Of a stretch of 64,000 nt of DNA, positions 28,970 to 40,105 are shown piece by piece. Within the stretch, counting starts at the first letter, position 1; every line of letters begins with the position of its first letter. The notes beneath the pieces are model-generated. The model saw only the letters and a list, made by a program, of their open reading frames with translations, searched no databases and was not told where the DNA came from. The translations under genes were made by a program, and so were the position numbers. Source of the DNA: Prorocentrum cordatum (taxonomy: Eukaryota > Sar > Dinophyceae > Prorocentrales > Prorocentraceae); contig CAUYUJ010019077.1 of assembly GCA_963575745.1 (NCBI GenBank), positions 63,560-127,559 on the forward strand, read 5' to 3'.

Positions 28970-31900
28970 ACCGCCGGGGGACTCGTAGAGCTTCCTGACC
29001 ATACATAATGTCGAAAAATAAAATTGCAGAGAACGAATAGTTTTTCAGCCCGAGCGATTTCAGACCTCTCGATGCAACAGCCGAACGCCCCCGATGCTTC
29101 TGGATTGTCTTCTACACGAGCTCTGTAGCTCTCCTACAGCCGGAATTACGTGCGAAAATCGACAGCACCTCTCAAGATGACTCGAACAATATGAATAGTT
29201 TCGCAAACCTAGCTCGAGTATCAGACCGAGCTCAGACCTCTGAATGCGACAGGCGGACGCGTCTGATGCCTCCGAATCGATTCCTGTGATTACCAGCCCT
29301 GCAGCCACCCTACAGCCCGAGTTAAGTAATACGAATAGTTTCGCGGACCTGGTTCGGGCAGCAGATCGAGTTCCGAGCTCTGGATTCGACGGGCGGACGC
29401 GCCTGATTTCTCCGAATCGATTCCTGTGACTAACAGCACTTTAGCCCCCTACAGCCTGAGTTGAATACAGAAAACCGACAGCACCTCTGAGGATGACTCG
29501 AACAATACGAATGGTTTTGCGATTCTAGATCGGGCAGCAGACCGAGTTCAGAGCTCTAGATTCAATAGACGAACGCGACTGATGATTCTGAATCGGTTTC
29601 TGTAGTATCAGCTCTGTAGCTGTCACATAGCTCGAGTTAAGTACAGAAAACCGCGAGCGCCTGTCAAGATGACTCGTATAATACGAATAGGTTTGCGGAC
29701 CTAGCACGGCTAGCAGACCGAGTTCAGACCTCTGGATGCAACAGACGAACGCGCCTGATCATTCTGAATCGATGAGGTGTGCTTACCAGCTCTGTAGCTG
29801 TCCTCAATCTCGAGTTAAGTCCAATATACCAAGAGCGCGTCTCAAGATGACTCGAAACGGCCGATCCCGCCTGGACGCTTTTTGGCCGTAAAAGGTACCC
29901 GATCGAGCTGAGATCAAGATGGCGAGCGGGAATAAGATCGAATATCACGGGGAAATACTAGAGCTCTAACGAATCGTTAAATGTCGAGAACAAAATTTTC
30001 AACCGACCAAAAGTCACCAAAAGGTCCGTCGAGATTTGTCTTGCAAACTAGCTCTCAAGCGCCCCTGAATTACTGGGCGCCGGCGGTAAACCGTCAACCT
30101 TTTGTTACCGCCGGGGAACTCGTAGAGCTTTCTCACAATATATAATGTCGGAAAAAATTGCAGAGAACAAATAGTTGTTCAGCCCGAGCGATTTCAGACC
30201 TCTCGATGCAACAGCCGAACGCCTCTGATGCTTCTGGATCGTTTCCTCTGCGTACGAGCTCTGTAGCTCTCCTACAGCCGGAATTACGTGCGAAAATCGA
30301 CAGCACCTCTCAAGATGACTCGAACAATATGAACAGTTTCGCAAACCTAGCTCGAGTATCAGACCGAGCTCAGACCCTCAATGCGACAGCCGGACGCGCC
30401 GATCTTCAAAATAAGGTCCTGTGACTACCAGCCCTGCACCCGTACAGCCCGAGTTAAGCGCAGAAAACCGACAGCACCTCTCAAGATAACTCGAACAATA
30501 CGAATAGCTTCGCAGAGCTAGCTCGGGCAGGAGACCGAGTTGCAGGCTCTGGCTTAGACAGGGGGGCGCGCCTGGTGTCTTCAAATCGATTCCTGCGATT
30601 ACCAGCCTGTAGCGCCCCTGGAGCCCGAGCTAAGTTCATTAAACTGACAGCAACTCTCAAGATGACTCGAACAATATGAGTAGTTTCGCAAACCTACCTC
30701 GGACAGCAGACCGACTTAAGAGCTCTCGATTCAACAGACGAACGCGCCTGATGATTCTCAATCGATTTATCAGAGTATGAGCTCTGTAGCTGCCCTATCA
30801 CTCGAGTTAAGTACAAAATACCGACAGCGCGTGACAAGATAATTCGAAACGGTCGATCCCGCCCGTATGCTTTTTGGCAGTAAAAGGTACCTGCTCGAGC
30901 TGAGATCAAGACGGCGAGCGGGAATAAGATCGAATATCACGGGAAGAAATACTAGAGCGCCAACGAATGGTTGAATTTCCAGAACAAAATTTCTAACCGA
31001 CCAAAAATCATCGAAAGGTCCGTCGAGATTTTTCTTGCCAACTAGCTCCCCAGTGCGCCGGAACTGGCGCCGGCGGTGAACCGTCAACCTGGTCACCCCC
31101 GGGAACCTCGTAGAGCTCCGTTCACGCGTCAGAGAGCTCAGAGTCGAAAGAGAGAGCTTCTGGAGGCATTTCTCGAAAAATTGAACATTGATTTTTTTCA
31201 TGTCGACATAAAGTTGGTTCCTCCAAATGATTTGGTGGTAAAAATGCGCCTAGAGAGCTCATATTAAGACGCAGAGGCTCTTATAACCTTTAACAGGTGC
31301 GAAAAATCTGCTTTCTCAAAATAAATGGTCAAATATCTTTCAAATATTCGCAAAACCACCCAAAAGTTGTCACTTTGTCCTTTCTGGTCGGGTCGACCAA
31401 CTGGCGCCGGCGGTGAACCGTCAACCTGGTCACCGCCGGGAACCTCGTAGAGTTCCTTTCACGCGTGAGAGTGCTCAGAATCGAAAGAGAGTGCTTCTGG
31501 AGGCATTTCTCGAAAAAGGTTAATTGATTTGTTTCATGTCGACATAAAGATGGTTCCTCCAAGTCTTTTGATAGTAAAAGTGCGCCTGCAGAGCTCATAT
31601 CAAGACGGAGAGGCCCTCATATCCGTTTACAGGTGCGAAAAATCTGCTTTCTCAAAATAAATGGTCAAATATCTTTTTAAATATTCGCAAAACCACCCAA
31701 AAGTTGTCACTTTGTCCTTTCTGGTCGGCTCGACCAACTGGGAGCCGGCGGTAAACCGTCAACCTGGTTACCGCCGGCAACCTCGTAGAGCTCTTTTCTG
31801 GCACGGAGATCGTCGGAACACATGAACAAAGCTTCTGGAGCGAGACAGAAAACTCTCGAAAAATCAAATTTTTCTGTTCTTATCCAACGTCGGTTGCTCC

Positions 31901-32052
31901 AAGTGTTTTGATAGTAATACTGCACCTAGGGACCTGAGAATTTGACTGGCAAACGCGGAATAACCCACTACAGGTGCGAAAAATCTGGTTTCCCAGAAGA
32001 AATGGTCAAATATCTTTGCATTTGCAAAACCACCCAAAAATTGCCACTTTGT
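28970..32052 (+). repeat. composite satellite block 3
   Basis: Higher-order units: half hairpin at 28970, full hairpin at 30077, then three successive ~340-bp units with hairpins near 31070, 31407 and 31744. ~177-bp units fill 29030-29850 and 30150-30850. Between the hairpins at 31407 (GGTGA/TCACC) and 31744 (GGTAA/TTACC) the stem changes by a compensatory pair. No gene is supported. Confidence 0.85.
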
Positions 32053-32121
32053 AACCTTTCTTCTGGCGCTTCTGGGCGGGTCCTGGCAGGGTTAAGCTCC
32101 TTAGGAGCCCCAGACCCAGTC

Positions 32122-35100
32122 CTACAGGGGATATCCTGACAAACTCAGGACATGCACCACTCCTAAGAGGAGCTCTCGGGCAGCTTCAAGCTCAGCCTCT
32201 GTGATAGTGCATTGTGCTGGGAGGAGGAAGCTTTTGAGACCTACATTCTGGCGCCAGCCAGTCAGATTATAGTAAGAAGAGGAGGGGAGAGCACTATACA
32301 CATGACAATCCAGATACCAGCCACAGCCTACACCAAGACACGATCTCCCACCATCAAAGCCTCCTTTGATCCCCGAGATCACAACTTTACAATCTTTCAC
32401 GTCCTGAAGAAAACAAGTATCATAGTGTTCGAAACATTCACCTCTCCGCGCGGCCCACGTTAATTCATCGGCACGAGTATTACCCTCCCTATATACCCAT
32501 TTCCACACATTCCGTCCTAAATTGGCAGCTCGTAGTCCGCATCTGTCGGCTAGGTCGTTTGTAGTGTCCTGCGCCCACATCACACAGTTAGCATACTTTC
32601 TATTAGTGATACTACTCAAGCCCTCCAACCACCTGATCACACATTGCGAATCCCCCATCAGTTCCACAGAGATCTTCCCTGGCACGAACTCAAATTCAGT
32701 ATGGTCCTGGAATATAGCAATGAGACGCTTGGCCAACTTATCTGGGTCCTCCTGCTTCTTAGTCATCTCCTCCTCCTCCGATTCCTTCCAGGGCACGGGG
32801 TCTTTCAATACGCAAAGGTTCAACATCTCAGGAGCGTCCTTCAAGACAGTCCTCACAAAGAATATCCAGCTAGCCTCATCCCAAGCAATACCGTCAATCC
32901 AGTACTTCCCCGCCACCTCTTCGAACACTCTGGCCCACGGACACATTCCCAGAAGATTAGTAGACTGTCCCCTGGCTCTCGTCACCTCCCGTGCGCTCTG
33001 TGTGTCCAGGGTCGCAATAAAGTCATCCCGCCTATTAGTCCATTCAAAGCCTGCATGCAGCATGAGAAGCCTACTCTGAGCACCTCGGTCAACATGCTCC
33101 CCTTCACGAAAACGGAGCTTTCTCCCTGGAAAACGAACCTGCTTCTCCTGGGCCCCAACCTGCAACCTGGACGTGTTCTGGGACTCCCCTTCACGAGCTC
33201 GTTTTACCTCCCTGATGAGAGCACTCTTCCTCTTCCTCCTGTTTGACTCCTCCACCTCCATCTCCATCATCTCCTCCTCCATGCTCTTCCCAATCAGCTG
33301 AGACCCTCCCGTTGCAGAGATACACAAGTCCTGCAGCGAGCCTGCCATATTCTCAAAGCACTCCGTGGCAACGTCCTTGGCCCACATGAACTGCCTGTGC
33401 AGGTACAGCTGGACCAAGGACGGTTTCCCTTCCTTGTGTAGCATCAAGCGCCCACGTCGAAACATACGTGTCATGAAAGTCGCAAAACTCTCTCCATTGC
33501 GCTTCTGACGCCAGCACATACGAGAGAGCATCTTACCCTCCTCTTTGTGTAGAAGTCTCAGTACGCCAATATCAGAAGATGAACCCTCAACTCCATAAAG
33601 GATTTGAACTCTCACTCTAGCATCATATCTTTTGAATTTACGTCGCCAAGGAATGACCATACTCTGATAATATCGTCGATCTCGCCAAAATGCTGTGATG
33701 CCTTTTTGCAGTCTGTATCGAATATCGTGATAATCATCCAGTGTTCTATTCAGCTTTGTGCCCAAGACGATGATCTCATCAACCTGCTTGAGTTCCACAA
33801 TGGTCTGGTTGACAGCCTCAGATGGCGACACAACTGAGCTGGAACTTCCCAGTCTCTCCAATCCTGGTGGTGTCATGGTGACCACCAGCGGGTCGAACAC
33901 ATTTTTCAGCGCCCCAACATCCATATACTCAAGCGAGGTAGGCTTCCATCTGAGTCCCCATGCATGCAGTGGTACAGTGAGCTGCCAGATCATCTCCCTC
34001 AGTGCTGGTCTGGAGTCAGCAATCAAAACAAAGTTATCCGCCCAAATGAAGTGTGAGATAGTAATAGAAGCAGCCTCATGTGACAGCTTCAGGCCTATAC
34101 CTTTTCGTTCCCAGTCCAAGAGAACCTTGCCCAGACAAGCAATCGTAACAATATTCCAGATATCAGGGCCCTCAAGGGATCCCGTTTTAATACATGAGCT
34201 CCACGGTAAGCTCTCTGACTCCACTGGACCAAATCGAAACGTCGCTGTTACATCTGCATTCTGCTCCAGGATCGCATACGCCAGCTCTGGGTCAACGTTG
34301 ATATCATGCATCGCTCTATCTGCCATCGGTAACGTGATGTTGTCGAAGGCACACTCAACGTCAAGAACTCCCACACAAGCATTCTCATGCTTGCCCCAGA
34401 GCCTGGCATGTCTGACCAAGTTCTTCAATCCTGCTGTTATCTCGATGCATTTTCGTCCCTCATGAAAGCCATACAAGTTGATTCCAGTCCGAGGCGTATT
34501 CTGTTCAACATGGCGGCTGAGTAAGATGCACAAACAAGCCGTATACCATTTTGAAAGCACGCTATTGAGGGCCAAAGTACGCGTATTGGTGAACTCTGGC
34601 TTCTTGGTATCTTTTAGAATGAGCGTGGCTAATAATTTTCTCCAAGACGGCGGTGACTGCAATCGTCTGGCATACAATTGTTGGAAGCAATCCAAAACCA
34701 CTCTGAGTGCCTCCCAAGACAGACTACGTAGAAGAGCTGCTGATATGCCATCATAGCCAACTGCTTTTCCCACCTTGAGGCGAGCTCTCGCTTTATGTAG
34801 GATACCCATCGTGATGGGAGAAGAACCTGCATTGTGTCGAGCGTGCTGGATTGCTCGCTGCCTAAGTCGAGCCAAGCATTCTACATTTTGTTGATGGAGT
34901 GTTTGACTGGAGTATTTCTTCCGGGCTATTTTGGCGATTTCCTTTTTCCAAGACTCCCGATTCTCAGTCATGGTACCATCAATTTTCATGTGTGTGACGA
35001 TCGTGTGTGGTTTACCCTCATCCCGATACTTATATTCCAAGATACGCCTACGAAGTTCACGTCGGACCCGATTCCACCTACGCCGAGAATCTTTGAACTC

Positions 35101-36342
35101 CTTCTCATCCACCTCCCCCTTCTTCCACCCCTTGTGCACCCCATAGTGGTAGTCCCGAATCTCCTTCTCCTCCTCCGAGAGTTTCAGATCGCTGCCAATC
35201 GAGGTCTTCAGCTCGAAGAGCTTTTTGTCCTCAACCGCACCAGCCTTCAAACGTTCCTCGAAGATATCTAAAGAGATCGTCCTCCACCTAGTCTTGCACA
35301 CCTGCTGCACCATCAATCCCTCCTGGTCCTCAACCTTCTCCTCCACACTATCCCTCATCCTTTTCATCGCTCTTCTCCTATCACTGTTCGAAATCCCCAG
35401 GACACGCTCAGCAATAGCACGACGCACCTCGACGTCTTTCCCTGGAATGGGTCTCCATCTCGCCAGGCTGCCAAGAACACGAGGTCCTTTACCAACACGA
35501 GCAGGGGGTCCAGGGAGAAAACAACTAACCATCTTATGATCACTCCAACGGTCAACTCTTTTATCTCCGAGCGGCTTGACAAAATCGCATCTGGGGTCTA
35601 GTCCAGTGTGACACCAATCCTTAGGTACAGCTATGTAGTCCAGAACCTTATATGTATTCATGCTACTTCGGAAGGTCGTGCATCTCTCGCCGTGCGTGTT
35701 TATCAGGGTCAACTGAAGACGTGCCATGGCCATACACAAGCTCCTACTCATGTAGTCTCTGTACTTCTCACGCATTTTCTCAAACCCTCCCTGACTGCGC
35801 TTACCTGTGGACGCCTGCACACCTTTCCCAGTGACCTGAACCCTATCAATGGTGACATCCTGGTGTACCTCAACATTCGCATCCATCATGATAACAACCT
35901 CCTTTATCCGAAACTTTTTCCTAAGTTCCATGATCATTTCAACAAGCTCTAACAAGATGTCCTGATAGAAGGTGAACATGCGATCCATTTGGGCAGCAGA
36001 GCGCCCATAGAATTCAACATGCGGCAAATACAATGAGGCAACTATAAGAGCACCGATTCTGGGACCCCGCAGGGCCACAACAACGAATCTTCTACGCTCT
36101 CTAGTCTCAAGAATGCTATCCTGCAACCCATTTGCAATCAAAACCCCTGCATTCCCCTCAATACATCTGCGATCGCGAGGATCTTCCCCAAGAACATGTT
36201 GCGTGGACCACTTGGCTTCATACCCTAATTCGTGCACGAGGTACAACGGTACATTCTGGCACTCCTGGAGGCCGATAAGTTCCATCCCCTCATGTTTTAA
36301 GAAACCCAAGGCATTCACCGTTTCGACTCCATCACCCTTCAT
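32122..36342 (-). CDS. LINE A ORF2, copy 2
   Basis: 1406 residues, identical to copy 1 except residue 384, Asn in copy 1 and Ser here (T at 16139 versus C at 35192). All APE, RT (WADN) and permuted RNase H motifs are kept, so both copies appear intact and recently active. As in copy 1 the frame is open upstream to the ORF1 stop at 36385. Confidence 0.9.
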   Translation of the reverse strand: MKGDGVETVNALGFLKHEGMELIGLQECQNVPLYLVHELGYEAKWSTQHVLGEDPRDRRCIEGNAGVLIANGLQDSILETRERRRFVVVALRGPRIGALIVASLYLPHVEFYGRSAAQMDRMFTFYQDILLELVEMIMELRKKFRIKEVVIMMDANVEVHQDVTIDRVQVTGKGVQASTGKRSQGGFEKMREKYRDYMSRSLCMAMARLQLTLINTHGERCTTFRSSMNTYKVLDYIAVPKDWCHTGLDPRCDFVKPLGDKRVDRWSDHKMVSCFLPGPPARVGKGPRVLGSLARWRPIPGKDVEVRRAIAERVLGISNSDRRRAMKRMRDSVEEKVEDQEGLMVQQVCKTRWRTISLDIFEERLKAGAVEDKKLFELKTSIGSDLKLSEEEKEIRDYHYGVHKGWKKGEVDEKEFKDSRRRWNRVRRELRRRILEYKYRDEGKPHTIVTHMKIDGTMTENRESWKKEIAKIARKKYSSQTLHQQNVECLARLRQRAIQHARHNAGSSPITMGILHKARARLKVGKAVGYDGISAALLRSLSWEALRVVLDCFQQLYARRLQSPPSWRKLLATLILKDTKKPEFTNTRTLALNSVLSKWYTACLCILLSRHVEQNTPRTGINLYGFHEGRKCIEITAGLKNLVRHARLWGKHENACVGVLDVECAFDNITLPMADRAMHDINVDPELAYAILEQNADVTATFRFGPVESESLPWSSCIKTGSLEGPDIWNIVTIACLGKVLLDWERKGIGLKLSHEAASITISHFIWADNFVLIADSRPALREMIWQLTVPLHAWGLRWKPTSLEYMDVGALKNVFDPLVVTMTPPGLERLGSSSSVVSPSEAVNQTIVELKQVDEIIVLGTKLNRTLDDYHDIRYRLQKGITAFWRDRRYYQSMVIPWRRKFKRYDARVRVQILYGVEGSSSDIGVLRLLHKEEGKMLSRMCWRQKRNGESFATFMTRMFRRGRLMLHKEGKPSLVQLYLHRQFMWAKDVATECFENMAGSLQDLCISATGGSQLIGKSMEEEMMEMEVEESNRRKRKSALIREVKRAREGESQNTSRLQVGAQEKQVRFPGRKLRFREGEHVDRGAQSRLLMLHAGFEWTNRRDDFIATLDTQSAREVTRARGQSTNLLGMCPWARVFEEVAGKYWIDGIAWDEASWIFFVRTVLKDAPEMLNLCVLKDPVPWKESEEEEMTKKQEDPDKLAKRLIAIFQDHTEFEFVPGKISVELMGDSQCVIRWLEGLSSITNRKYANCVMWAQDTTNDLADRCGLRAANLGRNVWKWVYREGNTRADELTWAARRGECFEHYDTCFLQDVKDCKVVISGIKGGFDGGRSCLGVGCGWYLDCHVYSALPSSSYYNLTGWRQNVGLKSFLLPAQCTITEAELEAARELLLGVVHVLSLSGYPL

Positions 36343-36384
36343 TTTGATATTCCACGATGCGGTCCGAATCCGCTGTGGCCGTCG

Positions 36385-37605
36385 TCAGAAACGATTTTGT
36401 TGGTTGAGCTCGGTCTGCCAGTTCGCAACGTGGATCGACTTGCTGATCTTCTCAACCTCCGAGGTCTTCAACTTCCATCCCTCATCAGATGACCACGTGC
36501 CCAGGCATACCCTGTTGCCCATATCATTCTTATTTGGAAAACCCCAAGCCCAGGAAATACTGGGTGGTCCATATTCCACCCTCACAGTAGCATTCAGCTC
36601 TTGAGGAGTACTGCCCTTACGCTTGTGATACGTGGCGATGAGCTTCGATCCCGCCTGTATTTGTTGAACCTTCCATGGGGCCGTCTCCACCTTCACACTG
36701 ATGTAACTCTGACTCGCTGGGCCAAGCTTATCCTCAGCCCAAAGCTCTCCAGTCCTGGACGTAACTGCTTCATGAATAGCTCGCTGGAGGTCCCAAATCT
36801 GATCTTTCGTAATACTACTTTCAAGAATGAACTTGATCCTGAACAAGCCATATGGTTTGCGTGTATTCTCTCTGTGAGTCGCCATATCATCAAGAACTTT
36901 CACTGGCACCTGCTTCGAGCGATCTTCAAACTTACAAAAGATATTCTCAACCATCCACGTAACAATCCTAGTGCCCCTTTCCTCCGACATGATATTGTTC
37001 GTCCTCGCCGTCAGGTCCCTCGGGTCTCCTGAAGTCCAGCCTTGCAAACTGATCCATCCTGGTTTGAAGTCGGCCCTGGTTTTGTTCCATTCGATACGTG
37101 AGGCTGTGAATCTCGTCGAACCTGACGATCCAGCCTCGGACGGTGGCCCTCCAGGTTCAGCACCAAGATTCAGAGGGGGGCGTCCTTGGATGGCGGCAAA
37201 GAGCTGTGCGTTTATTTTCTTCTGCTCCTCCTGACCCTTCTGAAGATCAGATATATCTTTTCTCAGAGGTTCCATTTCCCGCTGGACATCTTTTACCATC
37301 TCATTCTTAATATCTGTGAAAGTCGTCTTCAACTCATCTTTCATCAAAGAGAACTCACCTCTGAGAATGGAAATCGTAACCACCTGCTCCTCACCAACTG
37401 CTGCGCCTCTACCATGACCTTTAGCAGCAACATGGGGGGACTCTGGCGGACGAGCACGTTTTCCAGGAAGAGCCATATCAGCATCCCCATCCCCCTTAAG
37501 TTGTTGCCCTGATACTAACGCTGCAGCAGCCGCCAGTTCACCTGCTTCCCCTTCAGCCTGCTGCTGCTGCCGAAGAAGTGCTGCCTGCTGTTCTTCAGTC
37601 GTCAT
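36385..37605 (-). CDS. LINE A ORF1 protein, copy 2
   Basis: Same 406-residue product as copy 1 (coiled coil plus the shared C-terminal domain), with the same TGA and in-frame continuation into ORF2. I see no amino-acid difference. Confidence 0.8.
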   Translation of the reverse strand: MTTEEQQAALLRQQQQAEGEAGELAAAAALVSGQQLKGDGDADMALPGKRARPPESPHVAAKGHGRGAAVGEEQVVTISILRGEFSLMKDELKTTFTDIKNEMVKDVQREMEPLRKDISDLQKGQEEQKKINAQLFAAIQGRPPLNLGAEPGGPPSEAGSSGSTRFTASRIEWNKTRADFKPGWISLQGWTSGDPRDLTARTNNIMSEERGTRIVTWMVENIFCKFEDRSKQVPVKVLDDMATHRENTRKPYGLFRIKFILESSITKDQIWDLQRAIHEAVTSRTGELWAEDKLGPASQSYISVKVETAPWKVQQIQAGSKLIATYHKRKGSTPQELNATVRVEYGPPSISWAWGFPNKNDMGNRVCLGTWSSDEGWKLKTSEVEKISKSIHVANWQTELNQQNRF

Positions 37606-37929
37606 TTCTGGAATGTCAAGGTGATTGCGACGTATCTGGTGATTGAGTGCCAGAACGAAATTGTCGATCTGATCGATATCCAAAGAACAACCTTCGTCCA
37701 CTCCCAAGTCAGAGAACTCGTCACCAACAATGGGGGCCTCCTGGGCCTGCGCCGTCTTTCTCCTCTTGTAAACTCTGTCAAGTACCCTGAAATCGTACTC
37801 CGAAGGGGACCTCTTCCTCTCTCTCTCAGCCGTGACGAGTAATGAAGATCAATCCACAACAATGCTCAAGAACGCACAAGCGAGAGACAAAATGGGGTGT
37901 GTGGTATACAGTTCAGGTATGGAGAACAA

Positions 37930-38018
37930 AACAGAAACCCCTGACTGCACGATGCAGCTCGAGGAGCCCCCCGACGGTCCAAGGCCGGGGGAGAGCGGGA
38001 GGTAAACTCCGCTTCCCC
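37930..38018 (-). promoter_or_regulatory. structured 5' leader of LINE A copy 2
   Basis: Identical to the copy 1 leader, including the CTGCA-TCG-TGCAG stem at 37945-37957. Confidence 0.6.
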
Positions 38019-38028
38019 AACCTTTCTT

Positions 38029-39850
38029 ACCGCCGGGGGACTCGTAGAGCTTCCTGAGAATATATACTGTCTAAAAAAATGCAGAGAACAAATAGTTTTA
38101 GCTCTCATACAGCCCGAGTTACGTGCGTAAATCGACAACACCTCTCAAGATGACTCGAACAAAACGAATAGTTTGGCAAACCGAGCTAGGACCGAGTTCA
38201 AACCTCTGAATGCGACAGGCGGACGCGTCTGATGTCTCCGAATCGATTCCTGTGATTACCAGCACTGTAGCCGACCTATAGCCCGATTGAAGTGCAGAAA
38301 ACCGACAGCACCTCTCAAGATAACCCGAACAATACGAATAGTTCAGAGCTCTGCATTCAACAAACAAACGCGACTGATGATTCTGAATCGGTTTCTGTAA
38401 GTACCAGCTCTGTAGCTGTCCTACAGCTCGAGTTCAGTTCAGAAAACCGAGAGCGCCTGTCAAGATGACTCGAATAATACGAATAGGTTTGCGGACCTAG
38501 CTCGGCTAGCAGACCGAGTTCAGACCTCAGATACGACCGCGCCTGATCATTTTGAATCGATAAGGTGTGCTTACCAGCTGTGTAGCTGACCTGTAGCTCG
38601 AGAAAAATCCAATATGCTGACAGCGCGTATCAACATGACTCGAAACAGCCGATCCCGCCCGTGTGCTTTTTGGCAGTAAAAGCTACCCGATCAAGCTAAG
38701 ATCAAGATGGCGAGCGGGAATAAGATCGAATATCACGGGAAAAAATACTAGAGCTCTAACGAATGGTTGAATTTCGAGAACGAAATTTTCAACCGACCAA
38801 AACTCACCAAAAGGTCCATCGAGATTTTTCTTGCCAACTAGCTCTCCAGCGTACCGGAACTGGGATCCGGCGGTGAACCGTCAACCAGGTAACCGCCGGG
38901 AGCCTCGTAGAGCTCTGTTCTCGAGCGGCGCTGCGCATACGAAGAAAGCTTTCTGGGCCGTGAAGAAAGCTCGGAAAATACGTTTTCTTTTCATTTTGCA
39001 TCTTCGTTTCATGGACCTAACTCGAGTGCCAGGCCAAGATGAGACTCTCGATGCGAAAAAAGAACGCGCCGGTTGATACTGGATCGGTTTATATGCGTAC
39101 GACCTCTGCAGCTCTTCTAAATCTCCAGTTAAGGTAAACCGACAGCAACTCTCAGATCACTTGTATGATAGGATCTAGCTCGAGTAGCAGAGCGAGTTCA
39201 GACCTCTCGATGGAACAGACAAACGCGCCTGATGATTCTGAATCGATTTGTATAAGTAGCAGCTCTGTAGCTCTCCTAAATCTTGAGAGAAGTGCAGAAA
39301 ACCGTCAACGCGTGTCAAGATGCTCGAAACGGCCGACAGTTCCCTCAAGTCTTTTAATAGTAATATTGCAGCTACGGACCTGAGAATTTAATTGGCAGAC
39401 GCGGCATAACCCAGTACACGTGCGAAAAATACCAGTTCTTAGACAAACTTCAAGACTTGCAATCGGCGGTAAACCGTCAACCAGGTTGCCACCGGGACCC
39501 TAGTAGAGCTCTCCCCTTGCACGGCGATCGTCGGAACACATGAAGAAAGCTTCTGGAGCGACAAACGAAAAACTCGAAAAATCACGTTTTCCTGTTATTA
39601 TCCAACGTATGTTCCACCAAGTGTGTTGATAGTAATACTGCACCTACGGACCTAAGAATTTGACTGGTAAACGCGGAATAACCCACTACAGGTGCGAAAA
39701 CTCGAATATCTTTCAAATATTCGCAAAACCACCCAAAAGTTGCCACTTTGTCCTTTCTGGTCGGGTCGACCAACTAGCTGCCCCCGCGCCGGAGTTCCTC
39801 TAGCTCATCGATGCCGAAGAGCTCTTCGAGGTATTTTGCACGAAGATTGC
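38029..39850 (+). repeat. composite satellite block 4
   Basis: Half hairpin after LINE A copy 2, truncated ~177-bp units to about 38640, then ~340-bp units with hairpins near 38869 and 39465. It ends at the inversion point near 39850. Confidence 0.8.
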
Positions 39851-40105
39851 AAAACCGATCCAAAGTACCTCGTAGACCTCTTCGGCATCGATGAGCTGGA
39901 GGAATTCCGGCGCGGGGTGGAGCTAGTTGATCGACCCGGCCAGAAAGGACAATGTGGTAACTTTGGGTCGGTTTTGCTAAGATTTGAAAGATATTTGACA
40001 ATTTATTTTGAGAAAGCAGATTTTTCGCACCTGTAGTGGGTTATGCCGCATCTGCCAGTCAAATTCTCAGGTCCGTAGGCGCAGTATTACTATCAAAACA
40101 CTTGG
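39626..40105. repeat. head-to-head inverted junction of the satellite
   Basis: About 215 bp on the left (39626-39838) reappear reverse-complemented on the right (about 39866-40105), separated by about 28 bp. Shared words include CTCATCGATGCCGAAGAG/CTCTTCGGCATCGATGAG and CACTACAGGTGCGAAAA. The satellite reads in the opposite direction after this point. Confidence 0.8.

Larger units (their letters stand above)
32063..38018 (-). mobile_element. LINE family A, copy 2 (full length)
   Basis: Same length and structure as copy 1, at a constant offset of 19053 bp. The 5' side junction (AACCTTTCTT at 38019-38028, then the hairpin 3' arm) matches copy 1. On the 3' side AACCTTTCTT (32053-32062) is preceded by CCACTTTGT instead of the hairpin 5' arm, so that flank was deleted or recombined. 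Confidence 0.9.
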
